Assembly: GCA_903905065.1 (NCBI GenBank)
Contig: CAIVEW010000022.1
Span: 1-64,000 of the forward strand
Reading direction: 5' to 3'
DNA from: an uncultured Bacteroidota bacterium
GTDB lineage: Bacteria; Bacteroidota; Bacteroidia; Chitinophagales; Chitinophagaceae
Length of the DNA stretch: 64,000 nucleotides
Each line of letters begins with the position of its first letter. Within the stretch, counting starts at the first letter, position 1. Shown one piece after another: positions 54,184-63,345 of the stretch. The position numbers and the translations under genes are program-made. Under the pieces are notes generated by a model, which was not told where the DNA came from, did no database searches, and saw only the letters and a program-made list of their open reading frames with translations.

Positions 54184-55200
54184 ATGAAAAAATTTGTACG
54201 TTTCATGATCATGTTGCTGCTTATCGTTATCGTAGCCATTCTTGTACTCATGTTTAAGGAGCCAGAGGATATTACGATTGTGCGTTCGGCCGTTATTAAA
54301 GCCCCTAAAGAAGTTGTGTTCGATCAGATCGTCCATTTCGCAAATTGGCCCAACTGGGATCCCTGGAGCCGGATGGATTCAGGTAAAATGAAAAGAACCA
54401 TGTACGGCACAGATGGCACACCCGGCAGCGGCTATACGTGGGTGGGCGACAAAACAGGTTCAGGCGATATGCGGGACAGCGCCTTGTCCGGCACACAACT
54501 ATTATACTCGCTCAACATCAAAGAACCACATAGCGGTGGTGGATGGGGATATTTGAAGGCAGATGACACCGCCGGCATGACAAAAGTAACCTGGACGATT
54601 ACCATGCATTTCGGGAGGCCCATGAATGCAATGTTGATCTTTATGAACATGGATAAAATGCTCGGCCCTGATTTCGAGAACGGACTGAACAATATGAAAA
54701 ACTACCTGGAAAGCAAAGCACCGGCGGCGCCAATAGCAAGCGCTATAGAAGTGACAGAGGTCGACTATCCAGGCCATACGTTTGAAGGAATTCGCAAGAC
54801 CATATCTATGGCTGCGATGGCCGATATGGCAAAACTTTTTCAGGATGCAAAAACAGTAATGACCGCAAACGCCGCCGATAAGATAAATGGTACCAGCGCA
54901 GGCATTTATTTCACCTGGGACACCGTGAAAAAAGAAACCGATATGGCGGCAGTATTCCCGGTATCAGAAGCCAAAACGATTAAGGATGTAGCTGTTTTCA
55001 ACATACCGAAGTCTAAAGCCGTAATGGCCGTGCTGCGTGGCGGCTATGGAAGAGAGATGGAAGCGCACGGCGCCATCACGAAGCATATATCCGAAAAAGG
55101 CGAGGCGAAAGGTACCGTGATCGAGGAATATACCATAGGCCCCAATGAAGAACCAGACAGCAATAAATGGGTTACAAACATCTACTATCTTATCAAATAA
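54184..55200 (+). CDS. SRPBCC-domain protein fused to a GyrI-like effector-binding domain
   Basis: A 338-residue protein with one N-terminal membrane helix (FMIMLLLIVIVAILVLMFKE). Residues 35-175 form an SRPBCC/polyketide-cyclase-like ligand cavity (VVFDQIVHFANWPNWDPWSR). Residues 185-338 match a GyrI-like effector-binding domain (VDYPGHTFEGIRKTISM; KSKAVMAVLRGGYGREMEAH). This domain pair is common in Bacteroidota; ligands are unknown. It is probably exposed on the periplasmic side. Confidence 0.85.
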   Translation: MKKFVRFMIMLLLIVIVAILVLMFKEPEDITIVRSAVIKAPKEVVFDQIVHFANWPNWDPWSRMDSGKMKRTMYGTDGTPGSGYTWVGDKTGSGDMRDSALSGTQLLYSLNIKEPHSGGGWGYLKADDTAGMTKVTWTITMHFGRPMNAMLIFMNMDKMLGPDFENGLNNMKNYLESKAPAAPIASAIEVTEVDYPGHTFEGIRKTISMAAMADMAKLFQDAKTVMTANAADKINGTSAGIYFTWDTVKKETDMAAVFPVSEAKTIKDVAVFNIPKSKAVMAVLRGGYGREMEAHGAITKHISEKGEAKGTVIEEYTIGPNEEPDSNKWVTNIYYLIK

Positions 55201-55219
55201 CATCCCATTGGACTTTTGT

Positions 55220-55235
55220 CCCGATAGATATCGGG
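55220..55235. repeat. Short palindrome CCCGATA-GA-TATCGGG
   Basis: 7-base arms, 2-base centre, just after the SRPBCC gene. A variant of the palindrome at 33734-33751. Confidence 0.65.
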
Positions 55236-55308
55236 GTGAATTTTGACTTTGAAAAAGCCATCTTTACAATGTATTGGTGGCTTTTTCGTTATTATGGGAA
55301 TGTCCCTG

Positions 55309-55316
55309 TATTTTTG
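55309..55316 (+). promoter_or_regulatory. -7 promoter element of the glycosyltransferase gene
   Basis: TATTTTTG, 89 bases before the ATG at 55405. Confidence 0.4.
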
Positions 55317-55368
55317 CCCGCAGGAACTGCCTAATAATCGGCAAAACATTTTTTGAATTTTGAACATG

Positions 55369-55384
55369 CCTGCTAGTAGGCAGG
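55369..55384. repeat. Imperfect copy of the GCAGGCAGG palindrome
   Basis: CCTGCTAGTAGGCAGG, related to the perfect palindrome at 35113-35134. It lies just before the glycosyltransferase start. Confidence 0.5.
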
Positions 55385-55404
55385 TTTTTACTTTTGAGTT
55401 TTTA

Positions 55405-57399
55405 ATGAAGTTATCAGTAATTATTGTCAATTACAATGTCAAGTACTTCCTTGAGGTTTGCCTACACTCTGTGTTGAGGGCCTCTGCGGCGACTGACGTC
55501 GAAGTTATAGTTGTTGATAATAATTCAAGTGACGATAGTTGCGCTATGGTGCGCGAACGGTTTCCTTCAGTAAAGATCATCGAGAACAAGGACAACAAAG
55601 GATTCTCAAAGGCAAACAACCAGGGGGTAGAAATAGCAAAAGGTGAGTATATACTTTTCCTCAACCCGGATACCGTGATGCCGGAGAACTTTCTCGCAAA
55701 GACCCTGGCTTACATGGACGCTCACCCGGAGGCAGGCGCCCTGGGGCCGCGCCTGATAGATGGTAAAGGACAATTTGCCCCGGATTCGAAAAAATCCTAT
55801 CCTTCACTATCTGTGGCTATCTTTAAAACAACAGGAATCAATAAATTATTCAATAAGTCTGCTTATTTTAATAAATACTATGCTATTCATGTTGGCGAAC
55901 ATGAAACCGCGGCAGTCGATGTCCTTTCGGGCTGCTGCATGCTTGTGCGACGAGCTGCAATGGATAAGGCAGGCGGTGCATTTGACGAAGATTACTTCAT
56001 GTATTGCGAGGACGTAGACCTCTCCTACCGTATTGAAAAAGCAGGTTACAAAAACATCTACTTCCCCGAAGCCGACCTGATACATTATAAGGGTGAGAGC
56101 ACCCGAAAAATGACCTTGTCCTATGTGCGCATCTTCAATGAAGCACTGGTAACCTTTGTAAAAAAACACTATACAAAAAAGCAGGCGAGCATGTTTGTCC
56201 TGTTCATAAATGCCGGAATCGTACTGCGGGCTATCCTTGGCACGGTGAAACGGGCTCTGAAGATCCTGCACATGCCGCTGTTCGACGCACTCATTCTACT
56301 CCTGACCTTGTGGGGCATCAAGAACTTCTGGGTACAGGAAGTGAAGAACATTCTGCCTATTGCGCCAGGTGTGGTTTATGCCACATTTCCGGTTTATATC
56401 GGGCTTTGGTTGTTGTCGCTCTATTTCAATGGTGCTTACGATCCACCTTACCGTGCACTTAAAGTAACCCGGGGAATGCTCATAGGCACCTTCGCCATCC
56501 TGGCCTACTATGGTCTTTTACCTCCCGAATATCGTTACTCCCGCGCCATTATCATCTTTTCTGGCTTTGCGGGTACGGTGGTATTGCTTGGCCTGCACGA
56601 GATCCTGTACCGGTTGGGTATTCTCAAATTCATACCCTACGATAAGTTACCCCGCAAAGCAGTGATCGTTGCCAATGAAACAGCCTACCACCAAACGGCC
56701 GAAATATTAAAAAAAGTGCATTACGCACCCGAACTTTCCGGCCGCATCAGCCCGACGTCTGATTCAAATGACGCACTGGCTCCGCTCCCTGAAATGAAGC
56801 AGGTGCTGTATACAACAGGCATCAATGAGGTCATTTTCTGTATCAACGGGCTTACTTATGTGGATGTTTTCACCCAAATGCAGTATTGTGGGCAGGATTA
56901 TGAATACAAAATACATATTGTCGGAAGTCAAAGCTTTGTAGGCAGCAACTCCAGCAGTACTTCCGGAGATTTATACACCATCGACCGCCGTTTCAACCTT
57001 TCCGACTTTGCCCAGGTGCGCAATAAGCGCATAGTGGATATTGGCGCAGCACTGCTATTCCTTTTAGCCTTTCCGTTCACCTTTTTCCGGATAAAAAACC
57101 CGGGTAAGTTTTTTGGAAACTGCATCAAGGTGCTGTCTGGCACTTATACCTGGGTAGGTTATGCCGCTGGCAGAACGAATAATCTCCCGTCGTTAAAAAA
57201 AGGCATTACCCCCCCTTACAATATACTAGAGGGTTATGAGCCAGGAACGGAAGTAAAAGATGGAATAAATATCGCATATGCCCAGCATTATGCACCCGCT
57301 ACGGACATATCTTTGCTGCTCAAAAATTATCGGTACCTGGGTGGGAAGCTCTCCCCGACCCTCTCCGAAGGAGAGGGAGTATCTGGCAGTAAAGGTTAA
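55405..57399 (+). CDS. Family 2 glycosyltransferase with membrane segment and sugar-transferase-like tail
   Basis: A 664-residue protein. Residues 1-250 are a GT2 domain (KLSVIIVNYNVKYFLEVCLH; GEYILFLNPDTVMPENFLAK; YCEDVDLSYRIEKAGYKNIY). Then follow about five membrane helices (residues 295-405) and a cytoplasmic domain ending in a hydrophobic segment (IVDIGAALLFLLAFPFTFFR) as in undecaprenyl-sugar transferases. Function in surface polysaccharide synthesis is likely. The last residues (KLSPTLSEGEGVSGSKG) are encoded by a hairpin repeat and are probably an addition. The start ATG at 55405 (MKLSVIIVNYN) is standard. It overlaps the convergent channel gene by 4 bases. Confidence 0.88.
   Translation: MKLSVIIVNYNVKYFLEVCLHSVLRASAATDVEVIVVDNNSSDDSCAMVRERFPSVKIIENKDNKGFSKANNQGVEIAKGEYILFLNPDTVMPENFLAKTLAYMDAHPEAGALGPRLIDGKGQFAPDSKKSYPSLSVAIFKTTGINKLFNKSAYFNKYYAIHVGEHETAAVDVLSGCCMLVRRAAMDKAGGAFDEDYFMYCEDVDLSYRIEKAGYKNIYFPEADLIHYKGESTRKMTLSYVRIFNEALVTFVKKHYTKKQASMFVLFINAGIVLRAILGTVKRALKILHMPLFDALILLLTLWGIKNFWVQEVKNILPIAPGVVYATFPVYIGLWLLSLYFNGAYDPPYRALKVTRGMLIGTFAILAYYGLLPPEYRYSRAIIIFSGFAGTVVLLGLHEILYRLGILKFIPYDKLPRKAVIVANETAYHQTAEILKKVHYAPELSGRISPTSDSNDALAPLPEMKQVLYTTGINEVIFCINGLTYVDVFTQMQYCGQDYEYKIHIVGSQSFVGSNSSSTSGDLYTIDRRFNLSDFAQVRNKRIVDIGAALLFLLAFPFTFFRIKNPGKFFGNCIKVLSGTYTWVGYAAGRTNNLPSLKKGITPPYNILEGYEPGTEVKDGINIAYAQHYAPATDISLLLKNYRYLGGKLSPTLSEGEGVSGSKG
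57359..57377. repeat. Hairpin CCCTCTCC-GAA-GGAGAGGG at the glycosyltransferase 3' end
   Basis: 8-base arms and 3-base loop. It lies within the coding end of the glycosyltransferase and may also act as terminator for either convergent gene. Confidence 0.65.
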
Positions 57400-58712
57400 T
57401 TATTTTGCTGCTTTTCCATCCGCTCCTTGGCCATTTCTTGAATATGTTTTTCAAACCCGGGATAATCAGAAATAACACGATCGAACGAAGCTTTGTTGAG
57501 AGAATAAAGGTCACAATAGCCCACGGCCCTGATGGTTGCATTTCTCGGCTGTTTCAGCAAAAGCGCTATCTCACCAAAGAAACCTCCTTCCTTGATAGTC
57601 GCATACACATGATGCCCGTCTTTAGAGAGTACCTCCACTGCACCCTTGTTGATGAAATACATCTCATCACCTATGTCACCAAACGAACATATGGCATCAC
57701 CAGGAGCATAAAGGCAGGGTTTCAGGCAGTATAATATTTCCTTCAGCAGGCTCGGCTCTGCATCTTTGAACATCGGCACCTTCTCAATAATGCTTTTGTT
57801 CAGGAACAAGGTAAATTCATACCGGAACGACTCCGGCAACTCTGCCAGGATCTCGGCATCGTCATACCCCTTGCGCGTATGCCACATATAGTTGTAATAG
57901 TGATGCACGCGCTCCTGTAGCCGCTTTGGCATCTTCTTCGACTTCATATAGTTGTCCACCCTGTCCACACGCTCGCGGTGACGGGTTTTTACGATGTCTA
58001 TATTAGTGAGCAAGGTCGCAATATTACCAATGATGTAACCGAACGCACCAGCGCCCGTCAGTTGCGCAAAAATGGTGTAGATGACTTCAATGCTCTTGTT
58101 TTTGTCCGGTGTAATATCTCCATAGCCTATGGTCGTCACCGTGGTGGTGCACCAATAGAGCGCCAGGATATAGGTATGAAGCATGTGCACATTCGTGTCC
58201 TCCATCCGTATCCGTATCCACCCACAGGCGATCCAGTGCATAAATAACCCCAGGAAATAGAAAAAGAACAACAGCCGCATTACCGCGTGATTAATAGTGA
58301 TGCGGTGCTCCCATGTGGACTGAAAACTGGCTACCCGGAACATCTTCAATACCCGGAGCAGACATAAAATCAGGCTTAACGCAAAATTTGTATTGTTCCA
58401 GAAGAGGAGCTCAAAAGGTATGGCCGAAACAACGTCGAGTGTAAACCAACTCTTTAAATATACATCCGCAGGACTTCTATTTGCATGCGGTGAGTGGGCA
58501 TGGTGGGGGGAAGGCTGCTTGAAGCGCACAAATATATCGGCGACAAAAACACAGGTTACAAACAGGTTTAGAAAAAGGATTAACCCCGCAGGCCGGTAAT
58601 GTACTATAAGACCATAAGGCACTTCAATAGCCAGGTATGTGGCTAGCAGGGCAATCCAGATGTCCCAGTAGAAAATAAAGTTGTCCTTATTCTGATGCTC
58701 GGTACGAACCAT
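57396..58712 (-). CDS. Cyclic nucleotide-gated potassium channel-like protein
   Basis: A 438-residue six-helix ion channel with a C-terminal cyclic-nucleotide-binding domain. The pore filter is TTTVTTIGYGDITPD, typical of K+ selectivity. Helices occur at residues about 12-33, 38-55, 88-105, 140-165 and 195-230. The cNMP domain has GDEMYFINKGAVEVL and the phosphate-binding GGFFGEIALLLKQPRNATIR. It may respond to cAMP or cGMP. The gene has its own promoter. Confidence 0.92.
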   Translation of the reverse strand: MVRTEHQNKDNFIFYWDIWIALLATYLAIEVPYGLIVHYRPAGLILFLNLFVTCVFVADIFVRFKQPSPHHAHSPHANRSPADVYLKSWFTLDVVSAIPFELLFWNNTNFALSLILCLLRVLKMFRVASFQSTWEHRITINHAVMRLLFFFYFLGLFMHWIACGWIRIRMEDTNVHMLHTYILALYWCTTTVTTIGYGDITPDKNKSIEVIYTIFAQLTGAGAFGYIIGNIATLLTNIDIVKTRHRERVDRVDNYMKSKKMPKRLQERVHHYYNYMWHTRKGYDDAEILAELPESFRYEFTLFLNKSIIEKVPMFKDAEPSLLKEILYCLKPCLYAPGDAICSFGDIGDEMYFINKGAVEVLSKDGHHVYATIKEGGFFGEIALLLKQPRNATIRAVGYCDLYSLNKASFDRVISDYPGFEKHIQEMAKERMEKQQNN

Positions 58713-58754
58713 TAATTAGTACGCTGATTTATTCGGGATTTAACTGCTGAAACC

Positions 58755-58762
58755 CAAATATA
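58755..58762 (-). promoter_or_regulatory. -7 promoter element of the channel gene
   Basis: TATATTTG on the minus strand, 42 bases before the ATG at 58712. Confidence 0.45.
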
Positions 58763-58845
58763 ATACTTAATCGCTTCGCTCTTACCCATATATTGAACAA
58801 GACGAATTTACTTTTCTTTGTCCAAAAAAATAATTGAAAGTATAT

Positions 58846-58876
58846 TTTGCCATTTTAAAGTAAATACATAGTTTTG
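58846..58876 (+). promoter_or_regulatory. Promoter of the padR/membrane-protein operon
   Basis: -33 TTTG (58846-58849), 19-base gap, -7 TAGTTTTG (58869-58876). A good match to the Bacteroidota consensus. Confidence 0.65.
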
Positions 58877-58893
58877 TGATATATTGTTAAACG

Positions 58894-59259
58894 ATGCAAC
58901 AAAAAGCAATGAATCACACAGAACTTTTAAAAGGCACACTGAGTACTATTATTCTGCGGCTGCTGGAGGAGAAGGGCCGCATGTACGGTTATGAGATCAC
59001 CCAAATGGTTAAGGAGAAATCCGGTGAAACAATATTGATAAAGGAAGGCTCGCTCTACCCTGCCCTGCACAAACTCGAGGCAGATGGCCTCATCGTTTCC
59101 GAAGAAGTGTTCATCGGTAAGCGCGTACGCAAATACTACAACCTCACAAAGCCCGGCAAAAAAGCTACCAGGACATCGGTAGACGAACTGCTGGCTTTTA
59201 TGCAGACGATTCACAACCTTATAACCTCTGAACTAAATCCAGCGCATGGTGCAGCTTAG
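58894..59259 (+). CDS. PadR-family transcriptional regulator
   Basis: A 121-residue winged-helix regulator of the PadR type. The signature is LKGTLSTIILRLLEEKGRMY followed by GYEITQ, then EGSLYPALHKLEADGLIVSE and RKYYNLTKPGKKA. PadR proteins repress genes for membrane or stress functions and release DNA on ligand binding. It overlaps the following gene by 14 bases, so both are one operon, and that gene is its likely target. The ATG at 58894 is taken; a second one at 58909 is possible. Confidence 0.92.
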   Translation: MQQKAMNHTELLKGTLSTIILRLLEEKGRMYGYEITQMVKEKSGETILIKEGSLYPALHKLEADGLIVSEEVFIGKRVRKYYNLTKPGKKATRTSVDELLAFMQTIHNLITSELNPAHGAA

Positions 59260-59860
59260 CGACAAACAAGTGGATAACATACTGCAGCGCATAGTTGCAG
59301 ATGGCGTCACCAACAGGGACCTCCAAAACGGCCTTCTGGATCACTATTGCTGCTTTATTGAGGAAGAAATGAACATAGGCAGCACGTTCGATGTAGCTTA
59401 TATCGCTGCCTTCAACGCAATAACACCAAATGGCATTCACGAAATACAGGAAGAACTTTTTTTTCTTTTAACCTTTAAAACACAAACAAATATGAAACGC
59501 ATCATCTATGGTTCCGGGTTCCTTGCTGCCTTCCTCATCTCTACAGGCCTCATGTTCAAAACCGTGCATTGGCCTTTCGGAAACGAAATATTATTCGGCG
59601 GCTTCTGCGCACTCATCATTACCTCCGTTTCCTTGTCAGTCAACGCTGTAAAATACATGAAAAACCACTCTGCCGCCTACAACATCCGTACGGCGTCGGG
59701 CTTCATATCTGCATTTCTGATCTCCGCAGGGAGCCTCTTCAAAATGCTCTACTACCCCGGCGCTAATTTGCAGATCATTACCGGAATGACCATCCTCAGT
59801 TTTGTGTTCATTCCCTTGCTATTCTGGCACATGTATAAACAGGCCATTGCTGTAAAATAA
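59246..59860 (+). CDS. Membrane protein with duplicated GldL-like segment
   Basis: A 204-residue protein. Residues 1-75 form a soluble helical domain (VDNILQRIVADGVTNRDLQN) like those linked to PadR regulators. Then come two repeats of a helix pair: GFLAAFLISTGLMFKTVHWP and GFISAFLISAGSLFKMLYYP, each followed by G and another helix. The SxGxxFKxxxxP pattern is shared with the gliding/T9SS motor protein GldL. Whether it works in secretion or only shares the membrane motif is unknown. Confidence 0.75.
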   Translation: MVQLSDKQVDNILQRIVADGVTNRDLQNGLLDHYCCFIEEEMNIGSTFDVAYIAAFNAITPNGIHEIQEELFFLLTFKTQTNMKRIIYGSGFLAAFLISTGLMFKTVHWPFGNEILFGGFCALIITSVSLSVNAVKYMKNHSAAYNIRTASGFISAFLISAGSLFKMLYYPGANLQIITGMTILSFVFIPLLFWHMYKQAIAVK

Positions 59861-59903
59861 GTGCGCCCAACCGGTACACATTCCCCCGCCACTTTGCAAG
59901 AAA

Positions 59904-59911
59904 TATTTTTG
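59904..59911 (+). promoter_or_regulatory. -7 promoter element of the glycosyltransferase-like gene at 59950
   Basis: TATTTTTG, 39 bases before the ATG. Confidence 0.4.
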
Positions 59912-59949
59912 CATCGTGGCGGGAAGTTTTTTCTTACTTTGCCTGTGGA

Positions 59950-61164
59950 ATGGACAACTCCCTTGCCAAAACCCGAATAGAGATACTGCTCTTATTTGTA
60001 TTATACCTCTTTATTCTGCCGAGAGTGTATATGGACTATGATATGGGGTTTTGGCGGGAATGGGCACTGCTGATACATCACAATGGCCTGGCCAATACGT
60101 ACAATACCTCAATTAATTATTTTCCCGTCTATGTTTACGGCCTCTATGTATACGATCTGCTGCAGGGCACCGACGCAAATATTATTCACCATATCAACAA
60201 CATAAAAATACTGTTTGTATTTTTTGACTTCCTTCCCATATTTGTACTGTGCTGCTTCCGACAAAAGCTCTTGTCGTTCAGGATACCTTACCTTTTCTTG
60301 CTGTTCAACATCGCTTACGTCTTCGACTCAATGGTCTGGGGGCAGATAGACAGTATTTATACCAGCCTTGCTTTTTTAGCTATCATTACCTCAGTTCGAT
60401 ACCCTGTTGCCGGTATATTGCTTTATATACTTGCCCTCAATACAAAGCAACAGGCGATAGAGTTTCTGCCGGTAATGGCTATTGCATTGTTATATAGTCT
60501 GCGGAATTTTAGAACCGCGCTCATCGGCATAATAACCGCAACTGGCCTGCAGGCATTGCTTCTTCTGCCCTTCATTAGCAATGGCGGTATTAGCAAACTA
60601 ACTGCCATTGCTGGAAATTCCATGGGGCTTTATAACCAGCTTTCCATTTGTGCTTTCAATATCTGGTACCTCATTACAAAAGGCAACCCATATTTCATTA
60701 ATTCAACTGACACCTATTTCCTGGTTTCTTATAGAACCACCGGTATCGTTATGTTCAGTACGGCTTCCTTACTGTTATTGGCACCACTTGTCCGGCGCGT
60801 ATGGCATCTAAGAAAAAACAACCTGGCCCTTAATGAAACTACTTACAGTATTTTATTTTTATGCACTGGGCTATTGTGCCTGTACTTTTTTTACTTCAAC
60901 AGCCAGATGCACGAACGATATGCTTTGCCCATAATTATATTCTTCTTCTTTTATGGCGTTGCGTCCAAAAACTATAAATTGTACGTCCTCGCTTCCATTC
61001 CCTTTTTGCTCAGCCTGGATAAGTGCTTCCCTGATTACCTGCCCATAGTACATTATAAAATCATTTACGCTTCCGTGGTAATAGCATTGTGGTACTCGGC
61101 CACGGTCATTTACGGGAGCTACCTTTATTACCAATTGATCAAAACATCAAAAATGGGCTTATAG
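59950..61164 (+). CDS. Multi-pass glycosyltransferase-like protein (GT87/mannosyltransferase type)
   Basis: A 404-residue membrane protein with about ten helices. An acidic motif in the first external loop (YMDYDMGFWREWA) and the later QIDSIYTSLAF and NTKQQAIEF segments resemble lipid-linked mannosyltransferases of the GT87 or PMT-like group. The donor would be polyprenyl-phosphate sugar. Exact specificity cannot be assigned. It stands alone between the PadR operon and a lipoprotein gene. Confidence 0.72.
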   Translation: MDNSLAKTRIEILLLFVLYLFILPRVYMDYDMGFWREWALLIHHNGLANTYNTSINYFPVYVYGLYVYDLLQGTDANIIHHINNIKILFVFFDFLPIFVLCCFRQKLLSFRIPYLFLLFNIAYVFDSMVWGQIDSIYTSLAFLAIITSVRYPVAGILLYILALNTKQQAIEFLPVMAIALLYSLRNFRTALIGIITATGLQALLLLPFISNGGISKLTAIAGNSMGLYNQLSICAFNIWYLITKGNPYFINSTDTYFLVSYRTTGIVMFSTASLLLLAPLVRRVWHLRKNNLALNETTYSILFLCTGLLCLYFFYFNSQMHERYALPIIIFFFFYGVASKNYKLYVLASIPFLLSLDKCFPDYLPIVHYKIIYASVVIALWYSATVIYGSYLYYQLIKTSKMGL

Positions 61165-61267
61165 GCGTCAATCGTGCCTTTTGGGTAGTTATGGAAAAAA
61201 CCAATAAGGGGATCTTCTAAACGGAAAAAGTCGGCGATCATTAAATTGGAAACATTAATTTTAACCC

Positions 61268-61855
61268 GTGAAAAAAATAACCGTTTATCGTTTTATTCTC
61301 CTGTTGTCGCTATTCTGTCTTGCGCTCCAGTCCTGCAAAAAGAAAAAAGAAGAAGACCCTTATGCCGACGTAAAAGGCCACTATTTCTCTATCCGCCAAT
61401 TTGCACAGGATGAATGGCAAACCTTCCATGGCCAGGCATTTACCATCCTGAAAACAGTACGCGAAAACAAGAAGACAGACAGCAGTTACACCACTTCCGA
61501 CACGCTTAACTGGGGCAACATATTCAAAACATTTTTTGAAACAGAGATCAGTGACCGGAAATTCCTCGGACAATATACGTACAGCCAGTTTGATGACAAC
61601 CAGGAAGGCTCACGAAACTTCTACTATAAGGCGAATGACGACGACATGTTTACCCAAAAATTGCTGATCACTGTTGACCAGGTAAATAACAAAGTGCGGG
61701 GTATCTACATTGAGACGTTTAAGAAAACGCTCTGGGGTGAGACGAAGCAAAACTTGTACTATGCGCCAATGAAAACCATCCAGATCCAGACCGATGAAAA
61801 ACCCATGGTTGGCGCCAGGAAATATAAGGTTGTACAGTATTATTTCATGCGTTAG
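61268..61855 (+). CDS. Hypothetical lipoprotein
   Basis: A 195-residue lipoprotein starting at GTG. The signal peptide ends in ALQSCKKKKEEDP, with lipid attachment at the cysteine and a charged tail after it. The mature domain is beta-rich (GHYFSIRQFAQDEWQTFHGQ). No family is recognised. It ends 2 bases from the convergent anti-sigma gene. Confidence 0.7.
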   Translation: MKKITVYRFILLLSLFCLALQSCKKKKEEDPYADVKGHYFSIRQFAQDEWQTFHGQAFTILKTVRENKKTDSSYTTSDTLNWGNIFKTFFETEISDRKFLGQYTYSQFDDNQEGSRNFYYKANDDDMFTQKLLITVDQVNNKVRGIYIETFKKTLWGETKQNLYYAPMKTIQIQTDEKPMVGARKYKVVQYYFMR

Positions 61856-61857
61856 GG

Positions 61858-62691
61858 CTACACCTTACCCATCACGTAGATATTTTGCATGGTAGGGGTT
61901 GTGCTCCCACCTTCTTTTTCCAGGGATATGGCGAACGCCTGTCCATCGGTAACCACTTTGCCTACCTTTTGCATCGCAGGTGTATTGGCCATGTTAACAG
62001 GAAGAACGCCCATATCTAAAGGTTTGCCATTTTCCATCACCCAGAGCTGATACTGCATTCCCTTAGGGGGCACAGGCAATCCATCAACACTAACATAGGC
62101 TTCCCCTTTGTTTTTGCTCCAATAAAGCGTTGCGGCCATAGGGTGTCCGGGGACAACCGTATGCATCACGATGGTCTGCATGCTGGTGTCAGACATCATT
62201 GCCTTATTTTGCTGATAATCTGCCAAAAGCCTCACCATATCATTTTGTTGGTGTTCCAAAACAAACACTTTGCCATTAAGCGCCACCAAATCCGACTTCG
62301 TATCCTCCCGGCTCATCCAGAGGAAGGTGTTTAATAAAACACTGCCAACCAGCCCTGCCCAAACTGCCGCATATTTCCACGCGGTGGGTTTACGGTATTC
62401 AGGTTGAAAAGGTATTACTTTAGGGGAGTTAGTTTGGCGAGAATCACCAGTACCAGTATTGGCAGAAACATATTGCAGCGCACCCCATATCTTCTCCTCC
62501 GTGCCTGCAGGAGGTTCCGTGGCGAGTTTACTTGCAAACAATTGCATGACCTTTTCTATTTCTGCCATTTCTGCGGCCAGTTCAGGATACCGGGCAATAT
62601 CTGCCTCCACTTGTGTGGCCTCTGCAGCAGAGAGCGCTCCAAGTATGTAGGCTTCCAAAACGCCTGATTCTATGTATTCCCTGGTGTTCAC
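61858..62691 (-). CDS. Anti-sigma factor (RskA-like)
   Basis: A 277-residue membrane-bound anti-sigma factor. The cytoplasmic N-terminus (SGVLEAYILGALSAAEATQV) binds the sigma factor and lacks the zinc HxxxCxxC motif. A single membrane helix (AAVWAGLVGSVLLNTFLW) separates it from an extracellular RskA_C domain (MAATLYWSKNKGEAYVSVDG; MQYQLWVMENGKPLDMGVLP). It starts with GTG directly after the sigma stop codon (TAA-GTG), so both are co-translated. Confidence 0.92.
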   Translation of the reverse strand: MNTREYIESGVLEAYILGALSAAEATQVEADIARYPELAAEMAEIEKVMQLFASKLATEPPAGTEEKIWGALQYVSANTGTGDSRQTNSPKVIPFQPEYRKPTAWKYAAVWAGLVGSVLLNTFLWMSREDTKSDLVALNGKVFVLEHQQNDMVRLLADYQQNKAMMSDTSMQTIVMHTVVPGHPMAATLYWSKNKGEAYVSVDGLPVPPKGMQYQLWVMENGKPLDMGVLPVNMANTPAMQKVGKVVTDGQAFAISLEKEGGSTTPTMQNIYVMGKV

Positions 62692-63252
62692 TTAATTATT
62701 AAATATTTCCCTCAGTTGTTGTATAGCATGCCGCATACGGGTCTTGACCGTACCAAGCGGTATTTCCAGTGTTTTTGAAATTTCGTCTAGTGTAAAGCCC
62801 TTAAAGTAAGCCAGCGTGATGATCGTTTCATATTCCGGCTTTAAACCCGCTACCATTTTGCGCAACCCTATTGTATCCGTAGCCTGCTCTGTTTTCATTC
62901 CCTGCTGCAGTTTATTTACGATATCTTCCCCCGTTCGGATTTTTCCTTTCATTATCTCCCCCTTGGAACGCAGCTTATCTATCGAAGCATTGCGGGCAAT
63001 ATTGATCATCCAGGTATACAGGCGGCCTTTTTGCGGATTGTATTGTTCTATGTTATTCCAGATCTTTACGAAAACATCCTGCAGCACATCCTGCGCGGTT
63101 TGCTCATCGTACACTACTTTATTGATAACGCCATACAATACTGCTCCATACTGGCGGTACAAGTAGTTGAAGCCCTCCCTCGTCTGCTGCTTCAGCAACA
63201 AAATCAGTTCTGCTTCGCTGTATGTGGTCGTAGGTGAGGACAAATCAGTCAA
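62692..63252 (-). CDS. ECF-type RNA polymerase sigma factor (sigma-70 family)
   Basis: A 186-residue ECF sigma factor. Region 2 reads DVLQDVFVKIWNNIEQYNPQ then RLYTWMINIARNASIDKLRS; region 4 reads YFKGFTLDEISKTLEIPLGT then VKTRMRHAIQQLREIFNN. The start is TTG at 63250-63252; there is no ATG before the conserved part. It is controlled by the co-transcribed anti-sigma factor and has a consensus promoter at 63308-63338. Confidence 0.93.
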   Translation of the reverse strand: MTDLSSPTTTYSEAELILLLKQQTREGFNYLYRQYGAVLYGVINKVVYDEQTAQDVLQDVFVKIWNNIEQYNPQKGRLYTWMINIARNASIDKLRSKGEIMKGKIRTGEDIVNKLQQGMKTEQATDTIGLRKMVAGLKPEYETIITLAYFKGFTLDEISKTLEIPLGTVKTRMRHAIQQLREIFNN

Positions 63253-63307
63253 AAGTGGGGTTAATTAATACCTATCGGGCATCCATAAAATATCATGCCC
63301 TCATTAT

Positions 63308-63338
63308 CAAATATATAAAGTAATAGCGGAACCGCAAA
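63308..63338 (-). promoter_or_regulatory. Promoter of the sigma/anti-sigma operon
   Basis: -33 TTTG (63335-63338), 19-base gap, -7 TATATTTG (63308-63315), all on the minus strand. This is a housekeeping-type Bacteroidota promoter. Confidence 0.65.
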
Positions 63339-63345
63339 TTGTCTG

